Shown here one piece after another: positions 18,060 through 28,248 of a stretch of 64,000 bases of DNA. Both the position numbers and the translations under genes were made by a program. A model generated the notes under the pieces. That model was not told where the DNA came from. It saw nothing but the letters and a program-made list of their open reading frames with translations, and did no database searches. The stretch's first letter is position 1, and each line of letters starts with the position of its first letter. This DNA is from Cyclobacterium amurskyense. Its GTDB lineage: Bacteria; Bacteroidota; Bacteroidia; Cytophagales; Cyclobacteriaceae. Where the stretch lies: assembly GCF_001050135.1 (NCBI RefSeq), contig NZ_CP012040.1, positions 3,168,501 through 3,232,500 of the forward strand, given 5' to 3'.

Positions 18060-19449
18060 TCTCTTTTATCCATTTTTCAATTGGTTTTACCAAACGATCA
18101 ATATCTCCAGCACCAATAGTCACCAAAACCTCTGGTGTATGTTGATCCAAATGGGACAATAATTCATCTTTTGAAACCACCCATTTATTTGTACTAGTGA
18201 TTTTAGGAAGCAACATCTCGGAAGTAATACCAGCTATAGGCTGCTCTCGAGCAGGGTATATGTCTAGCAAAATAACCGAATCAGCCAAGGACAAGCTTTC
18301 TGAAAAGCCGCTGGCAAAATCTCTTGTACGCGTAAATAAATGAGGCTGAAATACCGCGGTAATTTTCTTGTCAGGATACATGGCCTTTACCGATTGTAAA
18401 AAGGCTTTGATCTCCTCTGGGTGATGCGCATAATCGTCAATGTAGGTTATGCGCTCACTATTGTATATTTTTTCAAATCTTCTCTTTACACCTTTATAGG
18501 TGGCTATTCCATCTATTATTGCCTCTTTTGAAAGCCCATAATGAACGGCTACAGCCACTGCAGCTAGCGCGTTTTCTATATTGTGGAAGCCGGGAACTTC
18601 CAATACTAAACCATCGATTCGCTGATCCTCTGCTACATAGTCAAAGGAAAATGAGTTGGTGCCAACCTTGATGTTGTCAGCATGAATATTCCCAGAGTTT
18701 AAGCCATACTGGTAAATTTTTGAGCTCCCAATTTCCTTGTTCCTGACCTTCTCATAGGCGTTTTGATGAATAATCAATTTTCCTATTGGATTGGTGAGCT
18801 TAATGAATGCCGCAAAACCCGATATTAATTGTTCGGCGTCTCCGTAAATATCCAAATGATCAGGATCTATGCTGGTAACTATGCTCAAGTCTGGGTGTAA
18901 TTGGAGAAAAGAACGATCAAATTCATCGGCTTCTACCACCACCACAGGGGCCTCGGTACTTCCTTCGTCATGAAGGATAAGGTTGTTTTTATAATTTTGG
19001 GTAAGGCCTCCTAAAAACGCAGCGGTATTGTGTCCAGCATGTTTTAGCAAATGAGCTACCATGGAAGAAGTAGTGGTTTTACCGTGCGTGCCTGCTATTG
19101 CAACAGACTCCATGTTTCGGGTAATTAACCCCAATACTGCGGCCCTTTTTTTGATAGCAAAATCATTTGCTTCAAAATACTTGTACAAAACACTAGTCTG
19201 AGGTACGGCAGGGGTCCATACGATTAATTTGTCCGACCCGGAATTCTTAAATGGCTCAGGAATGTGGCTACTCTCATCCACATAACTTATTTGCATTCCT
19301 TCTGACTCGAGGGCTTCGGTCAATGGTGAAGGCGTTTTGTCATATCCATATACAGGAACACCAATATGATTGAACCACCTGGCGATGGCACTCATGCCAA
19401 TGCCACCTATACCTAGAAAATAGACGCTATGTAAGTTTTTTAAATTCAT
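18049..19449 (-). CDS. murC: UDP-N-acetylmuramate--L-alanine ligase
   Basis: Cytoplasmic Mur ligase of 466 residues that adds L-Ala to UDP-MurNAc with ATP. FLGIGGIGMSAIAR near residue 11-24 is the nucleotide-sugar loop, AGTHGKTTTSSM near 119-130 the P-loop, VVVEADEFDRSF the ligase Mg site, and YIDDYAHHPEEI the family-specific segment. HLFTRTRDF lies in the C-terminal domain. The start ATG overlaps the murG stop, and the gene end overlaps ftsQ. Confidence 0.96.
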   Translation of the reverse strand: MNLKNLHSVYFLGIGGIGMSAIARWFNHIGVPVYGYDKTPSPLTEALESEGMQISYVDESSHIPEPFKNSGSDKLIVWTPAVPQTSVLYKYFEANDFAIKKRAAVLGLITRNMESVAIAGTHGKTTTSSMVAHLLKHAGHNTAAFLGGLTQNYKNNLILHDEGSTEAPVVVVEADEFDRSFLQLHPDLSIVTSIDPDHLDIYGDAEQLISGFAAFIKLTNPIGKLIIHQNAYEKVRNKEIGSSKIYQYGLNSGNIHADNIKVGTNSFSFDYVAEDQRIDGLVLEVPGFHNIENALAAVAVAVHYGLSKEAIIDGIATYKGVKRRFEKIYNSERITYIDDYAHHPEEIKAFLQSVKAMYPDKKITAVFQPHLFTRTRDFASGFSESLSLADSVILLDIYPAREQPIAGITSEMLLPKITSTNKWVVSKDELLSHLDQHTPEVLVTIGAGDIDRLVKPIEKWIKENEK

Positions 19450-20558
19450 TGTATCAATTCTTCCATTACTTTTACAATATCCTTAGCCGCCTCAGGCTTG
19501 GCCAGCTTTTTTATTGCCATTGACAATTCATTTCGTTTAGCCTGGTCAGTAAGCAAGGAATGTACCATGGGTCCTAATTGTTCTATGGCTTCCCCATCTT
19601 TAAGTATCAATGCCGCTTTTTGCGAAACATAGGCCATGGCATTTTTAGTTTGGTGGTCTTCGGCCACATTAGGAGAAGGAATAAAGATCACAGGTTTTCC
19701 TACCAGGCTTAATTCCGAAACCGATAATGCTCCGGAGCGGGATATTACTATATCTGCTGCAGCATAGGCAAGGTCCATGTCTTTGATAAACTCCAAAGGG
19801 TAGATCCCTTTGACAGCAGATGCTTTTACTTGCGCGATGGTCTTCTCATAATAGAACTTTCCTGTTTGCCATAAAACCTGATACCCTTTGGACTCAAAAT
19901 CTGCCATTGTGTGGAGAAGAGCCTGATTGAGTGTTCTGGCTCCCAAGCTTCCTCCGATGGAGAGGATTACTGGGGCTTTAGGGTCAAGTCCAAAATGGGA
20001 CAAAGCCATTGCTTTTTTATCTTCAATCGAGAGAATGTCCTTTCTAACCGGGTTACCGGTGTACTTGATTTTATCTCCCGGAAAATATCGATCCATGTCA
20101 GGATAAGCCACACAGATGGCATTTGCATTTTTTGCCAATAATTTATTTGTCAAACCAGCATAGCTGTTTTGTTCTTGTATTAAAGTTGGCAATCCTTTAC
20201 GCTGAGCAGCAAATAGGACTGGTCCACTTGCATATCCTCCGACACCAACCACCAAGTGTGGGTCAAAATTTTTGATCAATTTTTTGGCTTTTTGGAGGCT
20301 GTCCAGCAACTTAAAAGGAAAGCTTAGATTTTCAAGTGTAAGTTTTCTTTTTAATCCTGCAATTTTTAATCCTTCTATTTTGTAGCCGGCTTCTGGAACC
20401 TTTTGCATTTCCATTTTACCTTCAGCACCTACAAAAAGCACTTCACTTTCTGGATACTTTTCGTTCCAAGCTTTAGCGATAGCAATGGCAGGGTAGATAT
20501 GTCCACCAGTGCCTCCACCACTAATAATGATTCGATATGTTTCTCCAGTATTATTCAA
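19446..20558 (-). CDS. murG: UDP-GlcNAc transferase to lipid I (MurG)
   Basis: Peripheral membrane GT28 enzyme of 370 residues that turns lipid I into lipid II. The Gly-rich loops ISGGGTGGHIYPAIAIA (residues about 12-28) and VVGVGGYASGPVL (about 103-115) are present. The C-terminal donor-site segment is ISRSGALSVSELSLVGKPVIFIPSPNVAEDHQ, seen in pieces around residue 270-302. No ATG precedes the GGGTGGH motif in frame, so initiation at TTG (20556-20558), four bases after the ftsW stop, is the best choice. Confidence 0.95.
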   Translation of the reverse strand: MNNTGETYRIIISGGGTGGHIYPAIAIAKAWNEKYPESEVLFVGAEGKMEMQKVPEAGYKIEGLKIAGLKRKLTLENLSFPFKLLDSLQKAKKLIKNFDPHLVVGVGGYASGPVLFAAQRKGLPTLIQEQNSYAGLTNKLLAKNANAICVAYPDMDRYFPGDKIKYTGNPVRKDILSIEDKKAMALSHFGLDPKAPVILSIGGSLGARTLNQALLHTMADFESKGYQVLWQTGKFYYEKTIAQVKASAVKGIYPLEFIKDMDLAYAAADIVISRSGALSVSELSLVGKPVIFIPSPNVAEDHQTKNAMAYVSQKAALILKDGEAIEQLGPMVHSLLTDQAKRNELSMAIKKLAKPEAAKDIVKVMEELIQ

Positions 20559-20562
20559 TTTA

Positions 20563-21732
20563 TTAAGCTACTTTAACTTTTCTATTGATTGATTTTTGTT
20601 CATTTACAAAGGCATCTTCATGATCCCCTCTACTAATACTTAAAATAATTCCCAAGGATATTCCTGTGAATATTAGGGAGGTCCCCCCCATACTTACCAT
20701 GGGTAAGGGGAGTCCTGTGATGGGAACCATTCCAACGGCTACGCCCATATTTATCATGGCTTGTATTACCAGCGAAAAACTTAATCCTGCTGATAATAAT
20801 CCGCCAAAGGGTCGGGTGGATATTGCGACCACCCGCATGCCTCGGTAGAGTAATGCCAGGTAGAGAAATAAAACAAATCCTCCGCCGATCATACCATATT
20901 CTTCTACGATGATCGCAAAAATGAAATCGGAATAGGGGTGAGGAAGAATATTCCTTTGTTCACTATTTCCCGGCCCTTTTCCAGTAATGCCTCCTGTAGC
21001 AATAGCGATATAGGAATGCTTGGCCTGAAAAGAGATTGCAGCAGGATCATCGTCAAAAAACTTTTCAATTCTTGCAAAGAAAACACCACCCCTTTGTCCC
21101 ATCAATATGGCGGTAGAAAGCACCAATGCCCCTACCATGCCTACCACCAATAGGTATTTTAAAGGCACTCGACCAATAAACATAAGTAACAAGCAGGTCG
21201 CAAGTAGCATGACTGCCGTGGACATATTTGCCATGGCAATCAACAAGCAGATAATTCCAATCCAGATAATAATGGGTATAAATGTTCCTTTAATATCTGT
21301 AATCTTTCTTTGCCTTTTTGCCAGCATGCCTGCTACTGCAGATATAAGTGCCAGCTTAGCCAAATCAGAAGGTTGGAAAGCCTGGTTTATAATTGGGACA
21401 GTCAGCCACCTATTGGCTTCATTGATGGTAGATCCAAACAGGTAGGTGATCATAAGTAAAGGCACACTTACCCAAAGTGCAAATAGACTTAGTTTGGAAA
21501 AGTATTTGTAAGGAATATTGTGAACCGCCCACATTACAACCAAACTGGCAAGGATCAAGGCACTGTGCTTAAATAGATAAATTTCAGTGTTGCCACCCAT
21601 TTTTCTATAAGCAAGAGAACCTGTGGCTGAATAAACAGCCAGGATACTGATAAGCGACAATAGAAGGACTATTCCCCAAATAATTAGGTCGCCTTTTAAA
21701 TTGTCTTCCAGCCAGGTTTTTACTTTTGTCAT
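20563..21732 (-). CDS. ftsW: Lipid II polymerase FtsW (SEDS family)
   Basis: Polytopic inner-membrane SEDS glycosyltransferase of 389 residues with about ten membrane helices, which works with FtsI to make septal peptidoglycan. Family segments seen are ANRWLTVP near residue 106, FQPSDLAKLALI near 118 (with the catalytic-region Asp), FIFAIIVEEYGMIGGG near 268, and TGLPLPMVSMGGTSLIF near 340. The gene overlaps the murD stop by one base (TAATG), so translation is probably coupled. Confidence 0.95.
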   Translation of the reverse strand: MTKVKTWLEDNLKGDLIIWGIVLLLSLISILAVYSATGSLAYRKMGGNTEIYLFKHSALILASLVVMWAVHNIPYKYFSKLSLFALWVSVPLLMITYLFGSTINEANRWLTVPIINQAFQPSDLAKLALISAVAGMLAKRQRKITDIKGTFIPIIIWIGIICLLIAMANMSTAVMLLATCLLLMFIGRVPLKYLLVVGMVGALVLSTAILMGQRGGVFFARIEKFFDDDPAAISFQAKHSYIAIATGGITGKGPGNSEQRNILPHPYSDFIFAIIVEEYGMIGGGFVLFLYLALLYRGMRVVAISTRPFGGLLSAGLSFSLVIQAMINMGVAVGMVPITGLPLPMVSMGGTSLIFTGISLGIILSISRGDHEDAFVNEQKSINRKVKVA

Positions 21733-23078
21733 TAATTTATATCCTTTAAACTTATTACAGCCTCTTTGAATTGATCTCCTCTGTCTTCGTAGTTTTTGAA
21801 TAAATCAAAACTTGCGCAAGCAGGGGATAATAAGGCCACATCTCCTGGCTTTCCATGCGCTAATGCCAATTGTACGGCTTCCTTAATGTCTTCCGTAGTT
21901 AGAATGACTGGGATTTTTCCTGAGAAAGCCATTTTCAATTTTTCATTTTCCTTACCTAAGCAAATGAGCAACTTGACATGATCTATTACTTTGTCATACA
22001 GTAAACTGTAATCATTCCCTTTATCCACTCCTCCAGCTATCCAAATCAACGGTTCCTTAAAAGCACTAAGCGCAAAGGCTGTTGCATCTACATTGGTGCC
22101 TTTACTGTCATTGATAAACTTGATGTTATTGACATCTGCCACATGTTCCATTCTATGGGCTGCATTAACAAAGCTTTTAAGTGCCGGGCCTACTTCACTT
22201 GTAGGAACTCCAGCCAATGCAGTAGCTAAGGTGGCAGCTAGGGAGTTGATTAAATTATGTTCCCCTTGAAGGACCATTTCACTGATCGGCCAACTCCAGT
22301 TTGCATCTTTCAATTCAAGATTTAGTTCTTTATTAGAAACATAAGCTCTTGTTTTAGCTTGTTTATTCAGTGCTATAGGGGCAAGGGTAGGTTTGCCTTT
22401 CATTCCTACCATGGCCTTTATGATGTTCTGATCAGGTTCGTGGAAGACCAAACAGTCCTCTTCATTCATGTTGTCAGTAAGTTTCATTTTGGCTGCGGCA
22501 TATTTCTCGAGCTCATAATGATACCGATCCAAATGATCTGGGGTAATGTTTAATAAAACCGCGATCTTTGGTTTTAAATCTACAAATCCTTCGATTTGGA
22601 AACTGCTAACTTCCAAAACCCACCAGCTGTAATCCTTCTCTACCAACTGTAAAGCCCAACTTTGACCTACATTTCCACCTATGCCCACATCCATTCCTGC
22701 ACTTTTCATCAGGTGGTAAATCAGTAAGGTAGTGGTGGTTTTTCCATTGGTTCCGGTGATTGCGATTACCTTTCCTTTAGAAAACCTGTTGGCAAATTCT
22801 AACTCATCTATGACTTCTATTCCAGCTTCTAATAATTGTACAACCAGTGGAGCTTCAAATGAAATCCCAGGTGATTTTATGATGGTTTGAGCATCCAAAA
22901 GAAGTGGTAAACTGTGTTTCCCTTCTTCAAATGCAATGTTTTTATCTAGAAAGACCCTTTTTCTCTTCTCATTAATCTTTCCCGCATCAGACACAAAAAC
23001 CCTGTGCCCATGCTTATGGGCTAACAAAGCAGCGCCAAAGCCACTTTCTCCGGATCCTAAAATTACAGTCTTCTGCAT
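21732..23078 (-). CDS. murD: UDP-MurNAc-L-alanine--D-glutamate ligase
   Basis: Cytoplasmic Mur ligase of 448 residues. LGSGESGFGAALLA near residue 7 is the nucleotide loop, AITGTNGKTTTTLL near 106-119 the P-loop, and LNITPDHLDRY near 180 a conserved core. FINDSKGTNVDATAFAL lies near 295, and SPACASFDLFKNYEDRGDQF closes the C-terminal domain. It begins at an ATG directly after the mraY stop with no gap. Confidence 0.96.
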   Translation of the reverse strand: MQKTVILGSGESGFGAALLAHKHGHRVFVSDAGKINEKRKRVFLDKNIAFEEGKHSLPLLLDAQTIIKSPGISFEAPLVVQLLEAGIEVIDELEFANRFSKGKVIAITGTNGKTTTTLLIYHLMKSAGMDVGIGGNVGQSWALQLVEKDYSWWVLEVSSFQIEGFVDLKPKIAVLLNITPDHLDRYHYELEKYAAAKMKLTDNMNEEDCLVFHEPDQNIIKAMVGMKGKPTLAPIALNKQAKTRAYVSNKELNLELKDANWSWPISEMVLQGEHNLINSLAATLATALAGVPTSEVGPALKSFVNAAHRMEHVADVNNIKFINDSKGTNVDATAFALSAFKEPLIWIAGGVDKGNDYSLLYDKVIDHVKLLICLGKENEKLKMAFSGKIPVILTTEDIKEAVQLALAHGKPGDVALLSPACASFDLFKNYEDRGDQFKEAVISLKDIN

Positions 23079-24290
23079 TTACCTTAATTTTAATGTTGCC
23101 AAGGCCATAATGGCAAACAAGATTCCTAAAATCCAAAAGCGTACAGTAATTTTTGCTTCTGGAATATTTTTTTTCTGATAATGGTGGTGTAGAGGAGACA
23201 TCAGGAATATCCTTCTTCCTTCACCGTATTTTTTCTTGGTGTACTTAAAATAGCTTACCTGAAAAATGACAGACAGCAGTTCGATTAAGAAAATCCCACA
23301 TAAAATGGGGAGCAATAATTCTTTCCTTAGGGTAAGGGATAGTACGGCGATTACTCCACCTATCATCAAACTCCCTGTGTCTCCCATAAACACTTGAGCA
23401 GGGTAGGAATTGTACCATAAAAACCCAACGCAAGCCCCCACAAAAGCCGAGCAGAAAATCACCAACTCACCTGAGTTAGGGATAAACATTACATTTAAAT
23501 ATTGGGAGAAAATGACGTTCCCGCTGATGTAGGCATAAATGGCAATAGTTAGGCCAATGATTGCGGAAGTTCCTGCCGCAAGCCCATCAATTCCATCTGT
23601 AATATTGGCCCCATTAGAAACAGCAGTAACTACAAATATTACCAATAGTATATAGAGAAAAGGGGTGAAGTTTTCCCCTAAAAAACCAAAAACAACATCA
23701 TAATTAAGCTCATTGTTTTTGAGGAAGGGAATCGTTGTTTTCATGGACTTTACATCCTCAAAGGTGGGTGTAGCCACCAATCCTTCTTCAATGGATACGC
23801 TATCGTGAAATTCTCTTACTACTACATCTTCATGGAAGTAAAGGGTGGTTCCGACGATGATACCAATCCCAACTTGACCAACAATTTTAAATTTTCCAGC
23901 TAACCCTTCTTTATTCTTTCTGAACACTTTAATGTAATCATCCAAAAAGCCGATGGCACCCAACCATAGTGTGGTTACCAGCAAAAGAATGATGTAAATA
24001 TTATAAATATTAGCAAAAAGAAGGGTAGGGATTACTATTGCAGCCATGATCATTACACCGCCCATTGTAGGAGTGCCTTTTTTCTCCACTTGTCCCTGAA
24101 GGCCTAGTTCTCTTACCGTTTCTCCAATAGATTTTTTTCTGATCCAATCGATAATGGTTTTACCCAAAGTGATAGTGATCAATAAGGAAAACAAGGAAGC
24201 CATGCCTGCCCTGAAGGAAATATACTTAAATACTCCAGCTCCAGGGAAATCAAATGTTTGGTCGATATAGTCAAAAAGGTGGTACAGCAT
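23079..24290 (-). CDS. mraY: Phospho-MurNAc-pentapeptide transferase MraY
   Basis: Integral membrane enzyme of 403 residues that makes lipid I from UDP-MurNAc-pentapeptide and undecaprenyl phosphate. Motifs are GFLDDYIKVFRKNKEGL near residue 114-130 (DDxxK), NGANITDGIDGLAAG near 221-235, and MSPLHHHYQKK near 370. A hydrophilic insert at about residues 160-195 makes it longer than the roughly 360-residue E. coli form, as is common in Bacteroidota. About ten membrane helices are visible. It lies one base from murE. Confidence 0.96.
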   Translation of the reverse strand: MLYHLFDYIDQTFDFPGAGVFKYISFRAGMASLFSLLITITLGKTIIDWIRKKSIGETVRELGLQGQVEKKGTPTMGGVMIMAAIVIPTLLFANIYNIYIILLLVTTLWLGAIGFLDDYIKVFRKNKEGLAGKFKIVGQVGIGIIVGTTLYFHEDVVVREFHDSVSIEEGLVATPTFEDVKSMKTTIPFLKNNELNYDVVFGFLGENFTPFLYILLVIFVVTAVSNGANITDGIDGLAAGTSAIIGLTIAIYAYISGNVIFSQYLNVMFIPNSGELVIFCSAFVGACVGFLWYNSYPAQVFMGDTGSLMIGGVIAVLSLTLRKELLLPILCGIFLIELLSVIFQVSYFKYTKKKYGEGRRIFLMSPLHHHYQKKNIPEAKITVRFWILGILFAIMALATLKLR

Positions 24291-24291
24291 C

Positions 24292-25758
24292 TTAATCCTT
24301 AGATAAAAGCTTTAAAAGTTCACTTACAATTTTTTTGTCATCAAAAGGGTGTTTTACTCCTTTTATTTCTTGGTATTTCTCATGGCCTTTTCCTGCGATA
24401 AGTACAATGTCACCAGGTTTGCAAAGGTGGCAAGCTGTAGTTATTGCAGATTTTCTATCCTCCATTGAAATGATTTTTCTTTGGTCTATTGGGCTGAGAC
24501 CTTCTTCCATATCCTTAATGATGGATATAGGGTCCTCTTCTCTTGGATTGTCAGATGTTAGAATGACCTTATTGCTGAACTTACAGGCAATTTTAGCCAT
24601 CATGGGCCGTTTGGTTTTGTCTCTGTTGCCACCGCAGCCTACCACAGTAACCAAAGTTTCTGTTCCGGTACGAAGTTTTTGGATGGTTTTTAAAACGTTT
24701 TCCAAAGCATCAGGGGTATGGGCATAATCGATTATGGCAGTGATACCACCTTGAACCAGAATGTCAAATCTCCCTTCTGCTCCTTTTAGCAGTGATAACT
24801 GTCTCAATACTTCTTCCTCATTCTCCCCTAGGAGTTGGGCAATGCCCAATACACCAAGAAGGTTGTAAGCATTGAATTCTCCAGTAAGTCTGAACCATAC
24901 GGATTTCCCACCAAGGTCCATCTCAAGACCTTGTATGGAGTTGTCGATAATTCGGGCCTTAAAGTCTGCAGGATACTTTAAGGCAAAAGTGTAGTGTTTG
25001 GCTTTGGTGTTCTGAAGCATTACAAGGCCCCTTTTGTCATCGGCATTGACCAATGCAAAAGCCTCTTTGGGTAATTCGTCAAACAGTTTTTTCTTCGCCT
25101 TTATGTAATGGTCAAAGTCACCATGATAATCCAAATGATCATGAGATAAATTCGTAAACAGAGCCCCTGTAAATTTCAACCCTGCCGTTCTTTCTTGGAT
25201 TATGGCATGAGAACTGGCTTCCATAAAACAATGGGTACAGCCTGCTTCAAGCATCTTGACCAGCAGTTTATTAATTGAAATGGAATCAGGGGTAGTATGA
25301 CTTGCAGGAATTATTTCCTCCTTGATTTTATTTTCAACTGTCGATAATAGCCCTGTGGAATAACCCAGTTCTGTATACAATTGATGCAATAAGGTTACGG
25401 TGGTGGTTTTTCCATTTGTACCTGTTACCGCAACAATCTTAATTTTTTCTGATGGGTTCCCGTAAAAATTGGCGGCCATCAATCCCATAGCTTTAGGAGC
25501 GTTTACTACCTGAACGTAGGTGATCCCTTCTACCAGGTCTTCTGGTAAATGTTCACATACTATCGCCATAGCACCTTTAGTTATGGCTTTCTCAATATAA
25601 GCGTGTCCATCCACTTGCGTGCCAGCAATGGCAATAAACACAGCACCTTCATTGACTTCTCTACTGTCAAATGTAAGTTGACTGATGTCTACCTCCATAT
25701 TTCCTTTGGTAGAAACCAATGAAACTTTGTACAATATGTCCTTTAACTGTTGGCTCAA
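24292..25758 (-). CDS. murE: UDP-MurNAc-tripeptide synthetase MurE (meso-diaminopimelate type)
   Basis: Mur ligase of 488 residues that adds the third amino acid. The P-loop VTGTNGKTTTV is at about 111-121 and FMEASSHAI near 178-186. The SDNPREEDP segment (DNPR at about 403-406) is the signature of enzymes that add meso-diaminopimelate, so the cell wall is predicted to be DAP-type. The best start is TTG at 25756-25758, which overlaps the ftsI stop as TTGA. The next in-frame ATG would lose 20 residues at the N-terminus. Confidence 0.95.
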   Translation of the reverse strand: MSQQLKDILYKVSLVSTKGNMEVDISQLTFDSREVNEGAVFIAIAGTQVDGHAYIEKAITKGAMAIVCEHLPEDLVEGITYVQVVNAPKAMGLMAANFYGNPSEKIKIVAVTGTNGKTTTVTLLHQLYTELGYSTGLLSTVENKIKEEIIPASHTTPDSISINKLLVKMLEAGCTHCFMEASSHAIIQERTAGLKFTGALFTNLSHDHLDYHGDFDHYIKAKKKLFDELPKEAFALVNADDKRGLVMLQNTKAKHYTFALKYPADFKARIIDNSIQGLEMDLGGKSVWFRLTGEFNAYNLLGVLGIAQLLGENEEEVLRQLSLLKGAEGRFDILVQGGITAIIDYAHTPDALENVLKTIQKLRTGTETLVTVVGCGGNRDKTKRPMMAKIACKFSNKVILTSDNPREEDPISIIKDMEEGLSPIDQRKIISMEDRKSAITTACHLCKPGDIVLIAGKGHEKYQEIKGVKHPFDDKKIVSELLKLLSKD

Positions 25759-27863
25759 CTCAAAGATAATTTAATGATTTGTTCATTTTTATAGCTTGTT
25801 CCTTTAGATAAGGATTGGGAACTTACCCTTCCAGATCCTGAGAATTCCACTCTAAATCCTTTGTTCTCTAATATATAAATGGCATCTCTTAAGGTCATGC
25901 CCGTAACATCTGGCACCACAGGTTTTTCAACAGCATTTCCTACCCACTGTATGGATTTATTGGAAACCCTGGATTGAACCCATGTTTCATTTCCTGCATA
26001 ATGATTGGAGATGCCCATGCTATTACATATCATTTGCAACTCTTCAGCTTTTCCCGCTCTTATGTAAGGGAACTCATCGTTATTGACACGTTGAAATTCA
26101 CTTTTCTCTGTTTCTTTCCGTTGTATGCTCATGTCCTGGGCATAAATTTTATCAGCAATCTCTTTAAATACAGGAGCTGAGATATCCCCACCATAGGCAT
26201 TGAATCCATTGGGGCTGTCAATTACCACTATGGCACTGTATTTCGGTTGATCCGCTGGAAAATATCCTGCGAAAGAGGTATAATACTTCTGTGTGTATTT
26301 CCCGTTAATTAATTTTTGCGCAGTACCTGTTTTACCAGCAATAGCATAGGTATCGGTAGAAATATTTCTGGCAGTACCTTTTTCTACTACTCCTTGAAGT
26401 AAATCCTGGAGTTGGCGGATAGTTTTTGTAGAAGCAATGTTTTTTACTAAAATTTCTGTTTTGAACCTTTCCTCGATGGTATTTCCTCTTGAGATTTGCT
26501 GTACAATCATGGGCTTCACCATGGTGCCTCCATTTGCGATGGCATTGTAAAAGGCCAATGTTTGTAATGGAGTAATCTTTAATTCATAACCAATAGACAT
26601 CCATGGTAAAGTTGTGCCATACCAGTTTTTGTCATCAGGATGCTTGAAGTAAGGAATGCCTTCACCTTTTAACTGAAATCCTAGAGGTTTGTCTAGCTTC
26701 GCTTTTTCAATGTAATCGATGAATCGCTGAGGTTGGTGTCCAAAATGTTCATCTACTAATTTTGAGATGCCGACATTTGAGGATTTTTCGAAAACATCCC
26801 GAATAGAAAGCATGCCATAACCTCCATGTTTGGCATCCCTCATGTACCTGTCATAAAATTTATAACTTCCGTTTCCAGTATCTATACTGTCATTTAAATT
26901 GATCTTACCTTCTTCAAGTAATGCCATCATGGAGAGCAATTTGAAAGTAGATCCAGGTTCTGTCAAGCCTTGTTCACCCACGGCATAATTATAGTATTCA
27001 CCGTAGCCATAGGAGTTCTTGTTTTTTTCTAGATTGGCAATAGCTTTGATATGACCTGTCGCTACCTCCATCACAATCACTGATCCAAAAGCTGCATCTT
27101 TGTTGATCAATTGCCTTAATAAAACAGATTCAGCTACATCTTGTATGTTAACATCCAATGTAGTGACGATGTCAAATCCATCAGTAGGTTTGATGTCATC
27201 AGCATCGTGCAAGGGCTTCCAGCTACCTCCCACGATTTTCTGAAATAAGGCTTCACCATTTCTTCCCTGCAGGTATTCATTAAAGCTGTATTCCAAACCT
27301 GCACCATATTGGTCCTCATTTAAAAAACCGACTGTTCTTCCTGCTAAATTTTTAAATGGGCGATATCTTTTATCAATTTTCTCGAAAATCACACCACCTC
27401 CCATTCTTCCTTTTTTGAAGATGGGCCATTGAGACATTATCATTTTTTCTTGATAATTAATTTGTCTCCTATTTAATATTAAGTATTTCTTCTCTTGATT
27501 TCTGGCGTCCAGAATCATCCTTTTGTATGCGTTGGCAGATCTATCTTTATAAAAATTAGCAAGGTTTTGAGATAGTGAATCCACACTAGCTTTCCAATAA
27601 GGGCTCTTATCAATAGAAGGGTCTATGGCTACTCTATAAAAAGGTAGACTTGTAGCCAATAGGCTTCCATCTGTACCATAGATGTTTCCTCTGGTAGCTT
27701 TTACTGGTCGGTATTGTAGGTTAATGTCTTCGGATAACTGGCGCCATCTATCACCATCAACCATTTGAATAAAGCCTATTCTATAAAAAATAGAACAGGC
27801 AATAAGGGTTACTGCCAAAAAGGAAAGCCTTACACGGAGCAATATGGATTTTTTTATATTCAC
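25755..27863 (-). CDS. ftsI: Penicillin-binding protein FtsI (PBP3) with PASTA domain
   Basis: Septal transpeptidase of 702 residues with one N-terminal membrane helix (about 8-28) and a pedestal domain with RGNIYGTDGSLLATS (58-72). The catalytic domain has STFK at 305-308 (nucleophile Ser305), SSN at 361-363 and KTGT at 511-514. The C-terminal 60 residues, VPDVTGMTLRDAIYILENKG onward, form a PASTA domain, usual in Bacteroidota PBP3 but absent from E. coli FtsI. The start is GTG overlapping the preceding stop (GTGA). Confidence 0.95.
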   Translation of the reverse strand: MNIKKSILLRVRLSFLAVTLIACSIFYRIGFIQMVDGDRWRQLSEDINLQYRPVKATRGNIYGTDGSLLATSLPFYRVAIDPSIDKSPYWKASVDSLSQNLANFYKDRSANAYKRMILDARNQEKKYLILNRRQINYQEKMIMSQWPIFKKGRMGGGVIFEKIDKRYRPFKNLAGRTVGFLNEDQYGAGLEYSFNEYLQGRNGEALFQKIVGGSWKPLHDADDIKPTDGFDIVTTLDVNIQDVAESVLLRQLINKDAAFGSVIVMEVATGHIKAIANLEKNKNSYGYGEYYNYAVGEQGLTEPGSTFKLLSMMALLEEGKINLNDSIDTGNGSYKFYDRYMRDAKHGGYGMLSIRDVFEKSSNVGISKLVDEHFGHQPQRFIDYIEKAKLDKPLGFQLKGEGIPYFKHPDDKNWYGTTLPWMSIGYELKITPLQTLAFYNAIANGGTMVKPMIVQQISRGNTIEERFKTEILVKNIASTKTIRQLQDLLQGVVEKGTARNISTDTYAIAGKTGTAQKLINGKYTQKYYTSFAGYFPADQPKYSAIVVIDSPNGFNAYGGDISAPVFKEIADKIYAQDMSIQRKETEKSEFQRVNNDEFPYIRAGKAEELQMICNSMGISNHYAGNETWVQSRVSNKSIQWVGNAVEKPVVPDVTGMTLRDAIYILENKGFRVEFSGSGRVSSQSLSKGTSYKNEQIIKLSLS

Positions 27864-28246
27864 TTTTCCAATACTATTTTCTGTGGGGGTTCCTCTATTT
27901 CAATGATGCCCAAAGGCTGAATTTTTTTTGCTACTTCAGATTGCTTACTTGCATACATGTATTCTGCTTCTAGGGTGGTTACATCTGCACGCAGATCTTC
28001 CACCTCCTGTTGAAGCTTGTCGATTTTTCTAATTGTATTCTCAGCTTTATAGTTGCTCCATATGTATACCATGGCTAAAAATGAAGCGTACAAAAGAGGG
28101 AGAACCAATTTGATTGGTACATTTTCGCCTACAAGTGCGCTTACATCCATTTTTCGCTCTATGAAAGCAAATGGATTAAACCTGGATTTTTTTTGATCCC
28201 GGGATGATTTGATCGGTTTCTTATTTTTAAATGTGTTTACTCCCAT
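27860..28246 (-). CDS. ftsL: FtsL-like divisome protein
   Basis: Small bitopic protein of 128 residues from the ATG at 28246: a basic cytoplasmic N-terminus, one membrane helix (about residues 45-65, PLLYASFLAMVYIW) and a periplasmic coiled coil (TIRKIDKLQQEVEDLRADVT and on). FtsL sequences diverge strongly. The identification rests on topology and on the position between rsmH and ftsI, as in other Bacteroidota. A TTG two codons upstream would overlap the rsmH stop, but the ATG is preferred. Confidence 0.8.
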   Translation of the reverse strand: MGVNTFKNKKPIKSSRDQKKSRFNPFAFIERKMDVSALVGENVPIKLVLPLLYASFLAMVYIWSNYKAENTIRKIDKLQQEVEDLRADVTTLEAEYMYASKQSEVAKKIQPLGIIEIEEPPQKIVLEK

Positions 28247-28248
28247 GA